From contig NZ_CP089746.1 of the NCBI RefSeq assembly GCF_029541745.1, forward strand, positions 7,325,559 to 7,389,558: 64,000 nucleotides of DNA, given 5' to 3'. The number at the start of each line of letters is the position of its first letter. Positions within the stretch are counted from its first letter, which is position 1. The stretch is from Streptomyces sp. LX-29 (lineage in GTDB: Bacteria; Actinomycetota; Actinomycetes; Streptomycetales; Streptomycetaceae). Positions 26,568 to 34,444 of the stretch are shown here, piece by piece. The notes beneath the pieces were generated by a model that saw only the letters and a list, made by a program, of their open reading frames with translations, was not told the origin of the DNA and ran no database searches. Both the position numbers and the translations under genes were made by a program.

Positions 26568-27625
26568 ATCCGGCGAAGGCGGCGGCGCACCGGCAGCGCC
26601 GCCGCCCCGCGAACGACCGGCACGACACGGACCGGGAGGCCAGCCCCCGCACGCCGCCGCGCGGCGCGCGCCTGGCCGCCCGGCTCGTCCGCGGGGCGCT
26701 GCGCTGTGGCGCCCTGCTGGCACGGCGGGCCCTGCTGCTCGCCGCGCTGCTCGCGCTGGTCTTCGCCGCCGTCGAACTGCTGCCGGGAGACGCGGCGGAC
26801 GCCACCTCCGGCCACGGCGAGAGCGCGGCCGAGATCGCGGAGCGGCGCGCCCTGCTCGGGCTCGACCGGCCGGTGACCGAACGGTTCCTGGACTGGATGA
26901 CCGCCCTGCCGACCGGGGACTTCGGCACCTCGGCCCGCGGCGAGCCGGTGCGCGCCCTGCTGTCCGGCCCGTTCCCCAACACCCTGCTGCTGGGCGGACT
27001 GGCACTGCTGCTCACCGTCCTCGTCTCGGTCGCCCTGGGCTGCTGGGCCGCGCTGCGCCCGCACGGCGCGGTGGACCGCACGATCTCGGCCACCGCCACC
27101 GCCGTGCTCGCGCTGCCCGAGTTCGTGGTCGCCGTCGGCCTGGTCCTCGTCCTCGCCCTCTGGACCGACCTGCTGCCCGCCGTCACCACGGCGAACGCGG
27201 AGGGTCGCCCCGCCTCCTGGGAGATGTTGGTGCTGCCGGTGCTCGCGCTGTCCATCCCACAGATCGGCTGGAACACCCGGATCGTCCGCGCGGCGCTCGC
27301 CGACGAGGCCAAGGCCCCGCATGTGGAGACCGCCGTCCTCGACGGCCTCCCGGCGCGTCGCGTCCTCACCCGCCATGTCCTCCCCGGCGCCCTCCCCGCG
27401 ATCGCGGCCGGCGCCGCCACCTCCACCGGCATGCTCCTGGGCGGTGCGGTGGTCGTGGAGACCGTCTTCAACTACCCCGGCGTCGGCGGCGTCCTGGCCT
27501 CGGCCGTCACCGACCGGGACACCCCTGTCATCGCGGCGGTGGTGATGCTGACCGGCGCGGTCATCAGCGGAGTGCTGCTGATCGCGGACCTCATTCGGGA
27601 CCGAGCCGCGGGAGGCCGTTTATGA
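26552..27625 (+). CDS. DppB/NikB-type ABC permease
   Basis: This 357-residue permease overlaps the binding-protein gene by 16 bp. A basic N-terminus of about 60 residues leads to the first membrane helix (LLLAALLALVFAAVELLPGDAA), then ALLGLDRPVTERF, and the EAA loop near the end (ADEAKAPHVETAVLDGLPARRVLTRHVLP). Its stop overlaps the next start (ATGA). Confidence 0.9.
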   Translation: MAGPLNPAKAAAHRQRRRPANDRHDTDREASPRTPPRGARLAARLVRGALRCGALLARRALLLAALLALVFAAVELLPGDAADATSGHGESAAEIAERRALLGLDRPVTERFLDWMTALPTGDFGTSARGEPVRALLSGPFPNTLLLGGLALLLTVLVSVALGCWAALRPHGAVDRTISATATAVLALPEFVVAVGLVLVLALWTDLLPAVTTANAEGRPASWEMLVLPVLALSIPQIGWNTRIVRAALADEAKAPHVETAVLDGLPARRVLTRHVLPGALPAIAAGAATSTGMLLGGAVVVETVFNYPGVGGVLASAVTDRDTPVIAAVVMLTGAVISGVLLIADLIRDRAAGGRL

Positions 27626-29205
27626 CCCGCCGAACACAGCCACCCGCCGCCGGCGACCCCGGCGGTCCGATACCCGCCGCCGGCGACCCCGGCGGTCCGA
27701 TACCCGCCGCCGGCGACCCCGGCGGTCCGGTACCCGCCTCGGCGTCCCCGGCCCGCGACGCCCCGGCCGGACACCCCGGCCGCCCGGGGGGCGCGGCCGA
27801 GCCGGGCGAAGGTCCCCACCAGGAGGACACGGACACGGAGAGCACCGACGACCGCGCCATCGGGGCACCCGGGAGCGGGTCCGAGCGGGCCGACGGAGGG
27901 AGCGCGCCCGGCACGGCCGACGACCTCGCGCCTCATCCCGGCGGGACTCCGGCGCTCGACGTCGACGGTGTGCCCCGTCCGGGTGCCTCCGGCGACGGAG
28001 CGGGACCCTCCACGGGCGACGGCGAGGCGGGCGGCGGCGCGGACGTGCGCCCGGCCTCCGGCGGGGCCGGGACGGAGGAGGGCCGAGCGGCGGGCGAACC
28101 CACGGCCACCGGTCGGCGGCCCGTCCGGCCCCAGGGGCGGCGGACCCGGCCCCCGGCGCCCGGAGGCGGTGCCCGCGACGTGTGGACGAAGACAGCGGTC
28201 GCCGAGGCCCTCGCCCCCGGGACGGCCGACGCCGCGGCCGTGCTGGCCGGAGGGGCCGGGGCGCGAGGCGCCGACGGTACGGCGGTGCCCGGCCGGCCCC
28301 TGGCCGGTGCGGCCGGCGGGCCCGGGGCGGAGGCCGGCCGTCGGCGGTTCGGCCGGGCCCGGGGCCGGCGCGCCGGGGAGGGGCCCGCGCGTCGTCGCGG
28401 GGTGCGGGCGCTGCTCGGCGTCGCGCCCGCGCTGGTGTTCGTGGCGGTGGCGCTGGCCGGGCCGTGGCTGGCGCCGGAGGCCATCGACCAGCCGGTCGTC
28501 GTGCCGTACGGGGAGGCGGGGGCCGACGGGGCGCCGCTCGGCGGCGACCAGCTCGGCCGGGACGTGTGGTCCCGACTGCTGGCCGGCGGGCGGGAGCTGA
28601 TCGTCACCTCGCTGGTGGTCGCCTTGGCGGTCACCGCGCTCGGCGCGGTCCTCGGCACGGTCGGGGCGCTGCGCCCACGGCTCGGGCGACTCCTGGAGCG
28701 GGCCGCGGACGTGCTGATGCTGCTCCCCGCCGTGTTGGGCATCCTGCTGCTCACGCTGTCCTGGCCGGACGGCGGCCGGTTCGCGGTGATCGTGGCGGCG
28801 GTGTGCTTCGGCACCCCGTACGCCGTCCGGTTCGTGGCCGCCGCGGCCGCGCCGGTGGCCACCACGGGCTATGTCGAGGCGGCGGTGGCGGGCGGCGAGC
28901 GGCTGTGGCACCTCGTGGTGCGGGAGGTGCTGCCCAATCTGCGCGCCACCGTGCTCGCCCTCTTCGGGCTGCGCTTCGTGGCCGCCGTCCATGTCGTCGC
29001 CACCGCCGGCTTCCTCCAGGTCGGCCCGCACCCCCCGGCCGCCGACTGGGCGCTGATGATCCGGGAGAACGCGCCCGGCATCCTGCTCAACCCCTGGGCC
29101 GTCGTGGCCCCCAGCATCGCCATCGGGCTGCTGGCGATGAGTGTCAACCTCACCGCGGACGCCCTGGCGCCGCGGGCCGGCCGGAAGGCGGCGGTGGTCC
29201 GGTGA
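27622..29205 (+). CDS. DppC/NikC-type ABC permease with a long disordered N-terminal extension
   Basis: Of 527 residues, only the last 260 or so are the permease (VRALLGVAPALVFVAVALAGPWLAP onward, EAA loop TTGYVEAAVAGGERLWHLVVREVLPN). The first 265 or so are Gly/Pro/Ala-rich with three identical ten-residue repeats (PAAGDPGGPI type) near the start and no recognisable domain. ATG 27622 overlaps the previous stop, so the extension is translated if that coupled start is used; internal GTG starts closer to the permease domain are possible. Typical family length is about 300 residues. Confidence 0.85.
   Translation: MTRRTQPPAAGDPGGPIPAAGDPGGPIPAAGDPGGPVPASASPARDAPAGHPGRPGGAAEPGEGPHQEDTDTESTDDRAIGAPGSGSERADGGSAPGTADDLAPHPGGTPALDVDGVPRPGASGDGAGPSTGDGEAGGGADVRPASGGAGTEEGRAAGEPTATGRRPVRPQGRRTRPPAPGGGARDVWTKTAVAEALAPGTADAAAVLAGGAGARGADGTAVPGRPLAGAAGGPGAEAGRRRFGRARGRRAGEGPARRRGVRALLGVAPALVFVAVALAGPWLAPEAIDQPVVVPYGEAGADGAPLGGDQLGRDVWSRLLAGGRELIVTSLVVALAVTALGAVLGTVGALRPRLGRLLERAADVLMLLPAVLGILLLTLSWPDGGRFAVIVAAVCFGTPYAVRFVAAAAAPVATTGYVEAAVAGGERLWHLVVREVLPNLRATVLALFGLRFVAAVHVVATAGFLQVGPHPPAADWALMIRENAPGILLNPWAVVAPSIAIGLLAMSVNLTADALAPRAGRKAAVVR
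27643..27732. repeat. Three 30-bp direct repeats in the permease gene
   Basis: Units at 27643, 27673 and 27703 are identical except for one base near the end of the last. Each encodes ten residues, so changes in copy number keep the reading frame. Confidence 0.9.
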
Positions 29206-30872
29206 GCCACGAGAAGGACTCGACGTCGGCGTATCCGACGGCGGACCCGGGCGGGGCCGACCCGCTGGTGCGGGTGGCGGGGCTGACCGTCACGGCCGCC
29301 GACGGCGGCGTCCTGCTGGCGGACGGCGCGCTGACCGCGTGGGCCGGGCGGGTGACCGCGCTCGTCGGCCCCTCCGGATCCGGCAAGACGACCCTGCTGC
29401 GGGCCCTCGTCGGGCGGCTGCCCGACGGCACCACCCGGACGGCCGGGACCGCCCGCGTACTGGGCCGGGACGTGCTCGACTGCGCCCCCGCCGAGCTGCG
29501 GGAGCTGCGCCGGCACCAGCTCGCCTACCTCGGCCAGGACCCCGGTTCGGGCCTCCACCCGCGGATGCGGGTGGGCCGGATGCTCGCCGAGACGGCCCGC
29601 GACCCCTCGAAGCCGGCCCTGCTGCGCCTGCTGACGGAGGTACGGCTGCCCGGCACCCCGGAGCTGCTGCGGCGCCGTCGCGGTGAGCTGTCCGGGGGCC
29701 AGCAGCGGCGGGTGGCGCTGGCACGTGCGCTGGCCCGCGGGCCGCGGGTGCTGCTGCTGGACGAGCCCACCGCCGGCCTGGACGCCGCGCTCCGCGACGA
29801 GGTGGGCGACCTGCTGCGGCAGCTGGCGGCCGAGCACCGGCTCGCGGTGCTCCTCTCCTGCCACGACCCGGAGTTCGTGGGACGGCTGGCGGACGAGGTG
29901 GTGGACCTGGGCGCGGGTCCGGGGCCGGCCGCGGGCTCGCCGGTCAGCGGCTCGGCGGCCGGGGGCGCCCCGGCGGGTGGAGGCTCGGAGGTCGGGGGCT
30001 CGGCGAGCGCGGGCCGTGCCCGCGTACCCTCAGCGGTCGCCCCGCCCGACCCGTCCGGATCGCCCGACCCGTCCGGAGCGTCCGACGCGTCGGGTGCCCC
30101 GGGGGGCGGCGAGGCGGACGCGGCCGAAGGGGCCGCGGCCTCGCCGGCCCTCGCGCGCGGCCTGTCCGCGCGGGGGCTCACCGCCCACGTCGGGCGGCGC
30201 CGGGAGATCGCGGTGCTGCACGGGGTCGATCTCGACGTGGAGGCCGGGGCGTCGGTCGGGGTCGTGGGCGCCTCGGGGGCGGGGAAGACGACGCTGCTGC
30301 GCGCGCTGGTGGGACTGCAGCGGCCCTCCGGCGGCTCGGTGTCACTCGACGGCGTGGCGCTGAAGCCGGGGGTCGGGCGGCGCAGCCGCGAGCAGCGGCG
30401 CCGGGTCCAACTCGTGCCGCAGGACCCGCTGGGCGCGCTCAATCCGGCCCTGCGCGTCTCCGCGGCCCTGGGGCGCCCGCTGCGGTTGCACCGCCGCTGC
30501 GAGCGGGGCTCGGTGCCCGGCCGGGTCGCCGCTCTCCTGGAGCGGGTCGGTCTCTCGGCCGAGCACGCCGACCGCTTCCCGCACGAGCTGTCCGGCGGGC
30601 AGCGTCAGCGGGTCTCCATCGCCCGCGCCCTCGCCGCCGACCCGGACGTCCTCGTCTGCGACGAGGTGACCTCGGCGCTCGACCGGGAGACGGCGGACGC
30701 GGTGATGGATCTGTTGCTGGAGCTGCGCGCGTCGCAGGGCCTCGCGCTGGTGCTGGTCAGCCACGATCTGCGGCTGGTGGCGGAGCGCACCGAGACCGTG
30801 TTGGTGCTGCACGACGGGCGGGTGGTCCGGCGGGGGGCGACGTCCCGCGTGCTGGGCTGCCGGCCGTCCTGA
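29202..30872 (+). CDS. Fused DppD-DppF-type ABC ATPase
   Basis: This 556-residue protein carries two complete ATPase domains. Domain 1 has Walker A GPSGSGKTT, signature LSGGQQRR and Walker B VLLLDEPTAGLD. Domain 2 has Walker A GASGAGKTT, signature LSGGQRQR and a Walker B of the form VLVCDEVTSALD. A Gly/Ala/Ser/Pro-rich linker of about 70 residues joins them. It starts with GTGA overlap on the permease stop and completes the importer operon (binding protein, two permeases, double ATPase). Confidence 0.92.
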   Translation: MSHEKDSTSAYPTADPGGADPLVRVAGLTVTAADGGVLLADGALTAWAGRVTALVGPSGSGKTTLLRALVGRLPDGTTRTAGTARVLGRDVLDCAPAELRELRRHQLAYLGQDPGSGLHPRMRVGRMLAETARDPSKPALLRLLTEVRLPGTPELLRRRRGELSGGQQRRVALARALARGPRVLLLDEPTAGLDAALRDEVGDLLRQLAAEHRLAVLLSCHDPEFVGRLADEVVDLGAGPGPAAGSPVSGSAAGGAPAGGGSEVGGSASAGRARVPSAVAPPDPSGSPDPSGASDASGAPGGGEADAAEGAAASPALARGLSARGLTAHVGRRREIAVLHGVDLDVEAGASVGVVGASGAGKTTLLRALVGLQRPSGGSVSLDGVALKPGVGRRSREQRRRVQLVPQDPLGALNPALRVSAALGRPLRLHRRCERGSVPGRVAALLERVGLSAEHADRFPHELSGGQRQRVSIARALAADPDVLVCDEVTSALDRETADAVMDLLLELRASQGLALVLVSHDLRLVAERTETVLVLHDGRVVRRGATSRVLGCRPS

Positions 30873-31022
30873 CCCTCGTCGGGGCCGCGGCGAGGCGGGG
30901 CCGTCGACGCGACGGGGCGAGGACGGCCCTCGGCGGAACCATCCGCCACCCGGCGCCGTTCGGCGGGTGAACCGTGCCGCCGCGAGCGCGGCAGAGTGGA
31001 GTCGGAGAGGGGAGAAGGGCAC

Positions 31023-31445
31023 GTGACGGAGGATTCGCGTCGAGCGTCGGAGCCCGCGGACGCACTGTTCGCCTACGGGACGCTGCAGTTCCCCGAGGTC
31101 CTCACCGCCCTGTTGGGACGGGTGCCGGAGCACGGCCCGGCAGAGGCCCCGGGGTGGCGGGCCGCGGCCCTGGGCCGCCGGCTCTATCCGGGGCTGATAC
31201 CGGACGCCGACCGCTCCGCCCCGGGGGTGCTGCTGACGGGCCTCACCCCGGCCGAGTGGCGGATCCTCGACGCCTTCGAGGCCGACGAGTACGAGCTGCG
31301 CTCGGTGCGGCTCGCCGATGGGCGAGAGGTCCCCAGCTATGTCTGGCGAGGCGGTGAGGAGCTCCGGGAGACCTGGGACGCGACCCGTTTCCGCACCGCG
31401 TACCTGGCGGACTTCCTCGCCCGCGAGGGGCTGCCGAGCTGCTAG
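31023..31445 (+). CDS. Gamma-glutamylcyclotransferase-like protein (AIG2 family)
   Basis: This 140-residue single-domain protein has the substrate-loop motif FAYGTLQFP near residue 14 and the probable catalytic Glu in LDAFEADEYE. The start is GTG 31023 with GAGAAGGG upstream. It might cleave gamma-glutamyl-amines or peptides. It follows the importer gene after 150 empty bases and is convergent with the OB-fold gene, sharing CTAG at the stops. Confidence 0.87.
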   Translation: MTEDSRRASEPADALFAYGTLQFPEVLTALLGRVPEHGPAEAPGWRAAALGRRLYPGLIPDADRSAPGVLLTGLTPAEWRILDAFEADEYELRSVRLADGREVPSYVWRGGEELRETWDATRFRTAYLADFLAREGLPSC

Positions 31446-31927
31446 GCGGCCATCCGGAAGACCAGCTCGCCCGGCTCGGCCTGGGGGAGGAGGCCCTCCG
31501 CGTCGAGCCGGACCAGCGTGCCCGGGCGCACCGTGTCGGGGAAGACCCCGGCGAGGGTGGCGCGCAGTCGGAAGCCCTCCGCCATGTCGATGGTGGCCAC
31601 CGTGCGCAGGCTGCCGGTGCGGCGGCGGACGACGGAGGTGTGGCGGACGGCCCCGGTGCCGGCGCTGTGCTCCCACGTCAGGTCGGTGGAGGCGCAGATC
31701 GGGCACAGCAGGCGGTGGAAACAGGCGGTCCGGCACCAGCGGCAGCGCTGGAAGTACAGCTCGCCGCGGCGCAGCCCGTCCAGGTAGACCTGGCCCGGCC
31801 AGCCGCCGTCGGCGGGCGGTGCCACGGGGGCGTCGGCGGTCGCCTCCAGGACCGGGGGTGCGTCCGGGGCGAGCCGAACGGCTGGGGCGGGGGCAAGCTC
31901 GGTGATCTCGGCCACGGTGTGGAACAC
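31442..31927 (-). CDS. Zn-ribbon/OB-fold acyl-CoA-associated protein (DUF35 family)
   Basis: This 161-residue protein has a rubredoxin-like zinc ribbon CRWCRTACFHRLLCPIC (about residues 62-78) followed by an OB-fold (TGAVRHTSVVRR ... LVRLDAEG). Members usually partner with thiolase-like or hydratase proteins in lipid metabolism. No thiolase is adjacent here. The upstream region carries three copies of the palindrome seen before the acyl-CoA dehydrogenase, so both are likely under the nearby TetR protein. Confidence 0.88.
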   Translation of the reverse strand: MFHTVAEITELAPAPAVRLAPDAPPVLEATADAPVAPPADGGWPGQVYLDGLRRGELYFQRCRWCRTACFHRLLCPICASTDLTWEHSAGTGAVRHTSVVRRRTGSLRTVATIDMAEGFRLRATLAGVFPDTVRPGTLVRLDAEGLLPQAEPGELVFRMAA

Positions 31928-31989
31928 GGTGTCATCTCCCTGCGCTGGGCCGGAGGACGGAAGAGAAACGGACGCTCACCGCGAGCGTA

Positions 31990-32035
31990 TGGCACTGAGT
32001 GTCAACTGTAAAGGCACTCAGTACCCACTGAGTGG
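31990..32035. promoter_or_regulatory. Three ACTnAGT palindromes upstream of the OB-fold gene
   Basis: GGCACTGAGTGTC (31991-32003), GGCACTCAGTACC (32013-32025) and CCACTGAGTGG (32025-32035) are near-perfect palindromes on one core. They are centred 70-103 bp upstream of the OB-fold start. The same motif occurs at 32914-32949. Confidence 0.75.
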
Positions 32036-32103
32036 CTCAAGGGGCCCGATCGGTGCGGTCATCGGCGCTCCGGAGGGGTCCCCGGGCGCCGCGGGGCACG
32101 TCT

Positions 32104-32871
32104 TCAGCCGTTCGCCCCGCCTGTGCCGTCGAGTCCGGACTCGATCCCGCGGACCACCTGCCACAGGGGTGTCCCGCGCTTGGTGATCACCACCACGACG
32201 TCCTCGTCCTCGGCCTCGGCCGCGTCCCCGGCCGGGGACGCGGCGGCGGGGCCCTCGCCCGCCGCTCCCCAGGAGTGCTGGACGAACTCCAGCGCGTGGT
32301 CCACTCCCGCCTCCGCGTCGTCCTGCCCGCCCGAGCGCAGCCAGGACCGCAGCGCGTTGTTGTGCGCCGCGACCACCGCCGCCGCGATCACGTCGGCGTG
32401 CAGATCGCCGTCGGAGCGGCCCGCGAAGCGCCGGCGGAGATAGTCGGCGAGGGCGCGCTCGTAGCGCCAGACCACCGACAGTTCATAGGTGCGCAGCCCC
32501 GGCACGCTCTTGGTGAGCCGGTACCGCTGCACGGAGAAGGTGGGGTTCTCCGCGTACATCCGGAGCACCAGCCGGGCGGCGTCGCAGACCCGCGCCACCG
32601 GCTCGGGGTCCTCCTCCGCCCCGTCCAGGAAGGCCGTGAGATCGGCGAGGCAACCCTCGTGGTCGGGGAAGACCACGCCCTCCTTGGAGGGAAAATAGCG
32701 GAAGAAGGAGCGGCGCCCGACGCCGGCCAGCGCGACGATGTCGTCGACCGTGGTCGCCTCGTAGCCCCGCTCCAGGAAGAGCTGGAAGGCGGCGGCGATC
32801 AGCGCGTCCCGCATCGACGGCCTGGTGGCCGAACTCCCTGGTCCCTGGCCTGCGCCGCGCTCCTCGCCCAT
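32104..32871 (-). CDS. TetR-family regulator of acyl-CoA genes
   Basis: This 255-residue TetR protein has the helix-turn-helix EATTVDDIVALAGVGRRSFFRYFPSKEG near residues 40-67. The C-terminal domain has an acidic stretch (AEAEDEDVVVV) followed by a short basic tail. ATG 32871 fits the usual start. Palindromic sites stand on both sides of the gene: before the divergent acyl-CoA dehydrogenase, and before the OB-fold gene downstream. It probably represses both units and is released by an acyl-CoA. Confidence 0.9.
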   Translation of the reverse strand: MGEERGAGQGPGSSATRPSMRDALIAAAFQLFLERGYEATTVDDIVALAGVGRRSFFRYFPSKEGVVFPDHEGCLADLTAFLDGAEEDPEPVARVCDAARLVLRMYAENPTFSVQRYRLTKSVPGLRTYELSVVWRYERALADYLRRRFAGRSDGDLHADVIAAAVVAAHNNALRSWLRSGGQDDAEAGVDHALEFVQHSWGAAGEGPAAASPAGDAAEAEDEDVVVVITKRGTPLWQVVRGIESGLDGTGGANG

Positions 32872-32912
32872 GCCGGGAACATAGCACCCGAAATGCCGGC
32901 CGCATTGTCGGA

Positions 32913-32949
32913 TGGCACTGAGTGTGCATACTTGAGGGTACTGAGTGCC
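32913..32949. promoter_or_regulatory. Two ACTnAGT palindromes in the tetR/acyl-CoA dehydrogenase divergon
   Basis: GGCACTGAGTGTG (32914-32926) and GGTACTGAGTGCC (32937-32949) lie 23 bp centre to centre between the divergent genes. The second is the exact reverse complement of the site at 32013-32025. Confidence 0.8.
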
Positions 32950-33001
32950 GTAATGTCGTGGACTTGACGTCGTCCACCGCGAGGAACCGGGGTTGCGCAG
33001 C

Positions 33002-34153
33002 ATGAACAAGGACTTCGACCTGTACCGGCCGTTGGAGGAGCACGAGATGCTCCGGGAGACGGTGCGTGCGCTGGCTGAGGCGAAGATCGCGCCGTTTGCG
33101 GCGGAGGTCGACGAGGAGGGTCGGTTCCCGCAGGAGGCGCTGGACGCGTTGGTCGCCAGTGAGCTGCACGCGGTGCATGTGCCGGAGTCGTACGGGGGTG
33201 CGGGGGCGGATGCGCTGGCGACGGTGATCGTGATCGAGGAGGTCGCGCGGGTGTGCGCGTCGTCCTCGTTGATTCCGGCGGTGAACAAGCTGGGGTCGCT
33301 GCCGGTGATCCTGTCGGGTTCGGAGGAGCTGAAGAAGCGGTATCTGGGTCCGTTGGCCAAGGGCGATGCGATGTTCTCGTACTGCCTGTCGGAGCCGGAG
33401 GCGGGTTCGGACGCGGCGGGGATGAAGACGCGTGCGGTGCGTGACGGTGATCATTGGGTGCTCAACGGTGTGAAGCGGTGGATCACCAATGCCGGGGTGT
33501 CGGAGTACTACACGGTGATGGCGGTCACCGACCCGGAGAAGCGGTCGAAGGGGATCTCCGCCTTCGTGGTGGAGAAGTCGGACGAGGGTGTGTCGTTCGG
33601 GGCGCCGGAGAAGAAGCTCGGGATCAAGGGTTCTCCGACGCGTGAGGTGTATCTGGACAATGTGCGGATTCCGGCGGATCGGATGATCGGTGCGGAGGGC
33701 ACGGGGTTCGCGACGGCGATGAAGACGCTGGACCACACGCGGGTCACGATCGCGGCGCAGGCGTTGGGGATCGCGCAGGGGGCGCTGGACTACGCGAAGG
33801 GGTATGTCCAGGAGCGGAAGCAGTTCGGGAAGGCGATCGCGGACTTCCAGGGGATTCAGTTCATGTTGGCGGACATGGCGATGAAGCTGGAGGCGGCCCG
33901 GCAGCTGACGTACGCGGCCGCGGCGCGGTCGGAGCGGGTGGATGGCGATCTGACGTTCTACGGTGCGGCGGCGAAGTGTTTCGCGTCGGATGTGGCGATG
34001 GAGGTCACCACGGACGCGGTGCAGTTGCTGGGTGGGTACGGCTACACGCGGGACTACCCGGTGGAGCGGATGATGCGGGACGCGAAGATCACGCAGATCT
34101 ACGAGGGGACCAACCAGGTCCAGCGCATCGTCATGGCGAGGAACCTTCCCTAG
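33002..34153 (+). CDS. Acyl-CoA dehydrogenase
   Basis: This 383-residue FAD enzyme oxidises acyl-CoA to enoyl-CoA. Signatures are YCLSEPEAGSDAAGMKTRA (substrate/FAD loop), QERKQFGKAIADFQ, QLLGGYGYTRDYPVERMMRDAKITQIYEGTNQ, with the catalytic Glu in IYEGTNQ. An in-frame TTG at 32993 has a better-spaced GAGGA than ATG 33002, so the true start may be three codons earlier. The final 22 codons span one copy of a 48-bp direct repeat, and the last residues (ARNLP) are supplied by the inserted island; the native end (ARDLP) is stranded at 45516-45531. The gene remains full length. Confidence 0.95.
   Translation: MNKDFDLYRPLEEHEMLRETVRALAEAKIAPFAAEVDEEGRFPQEALDALVASELHAVHVPESYGGAGADALATVIVIEEVARVCASSSLIPAVNKLGSLPVILSGSEELKKRYLGPLAKGDAMFSYCLSEPEAGSDAAGMKTRAVRDGDHWVLNGVKRWITNAGVSEYYTVMAVTDPEKRSKGISAFVVEKSDEGVSFGAPEKKLGIKGSPTREVYLDNVRIPADRMIGAEGTGFATAMKTLDHTRVTIAAQALGIAQGALDYAKGYVQERKQFGKAIADFQGIQFMLADMAMKLEAARQLTYAAAARSERVDGDLTFYGAAAKCFASDVAMEVTTDAVQLLGGYGYTRDYPVERMMRDAKITQIYEGTNQVQRIVMARNLP
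34090..34137. repeat. Left 48-bp direct repeat (attL-like) in acyl-CoA dehydrogenase
   Basis: This 48-bp stretch at the 3' end of the dehydrogenase gene is repeated exactly at 45468-45515. A gene 3' end restored by the element is the classic arrangement for a tyrosine-recombinase attachment site. Confidence 0.85.
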
Positions 34154-34181
34154 CGGTTTTTTTGGCCCTCTCGGCACAAAG

Positions 34182-34208
34182 ACGCCCCGGCCGGATCGGC
34201 CGGGGCGT
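34182..34208 (+). terminator. Rho-independent terminator after the dehydrogenase
   Basis: ACGCCCCGGCCG and CGGCCGGGGCGT (12 bp each) flank a 3-base loop, followed by TTTC. It also faces the DUF397 gene end from the other side. Confidence 0.85.
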
Positions 34209-34222
34209 TTCTTGCTTGGGGC

Positions 34223-34444
34223 TCAGGCGTCCGGGAACTCTCCCGCCTTCACGCCCTTGATGAACGCGCCCCAGGCGGTTATGGGGAAGGTCAGGGCGGG
34301 GCCCTCGGGGTTCTTGCTGTCACGGACGGGAACGGCGCCGGTGGCTGCGAATACGGGGGCCCATTCTAGGCAATTTGCGCCCCCGTTACCGCTATAGGTT
34401 GACTTGACCCACTCTGGGCGTGAGAGGTCGAGAGTGGCGCTCAT
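34223..34444 (-). CDS. DUF397-domain protein
   Basis: This 73-residue protein has the typical DUF397 layout: WVKSTYSGNGGANCLEWAPV at the start, VRDSKNPEGPALTFPITAWGAFI in the middle. Such proteins are paired throughout streptomycetes with the Scr1-type helix-turn-helix protein encoded immediately upstream; here the start overlaps its stop (ATGA). The pair acts as a regulator with a small partner, in some cases affecting sporulation or antibiotic production. Confidence 0.92.
   Translation of the reverse strand: MSATLDLSRPEWVKSTYSGNGGANCLEWAPVFAATGAVPVRDSKNPEGPALTFPITAWGAFIKGVKAGEFPDA

Noticed and set aside
27643..27732. Possible CRISPR-like array
   Set aside because: The three 30-bp units are contiguous without spacers and encode in-frame peptide repeats; no cas gene is present.
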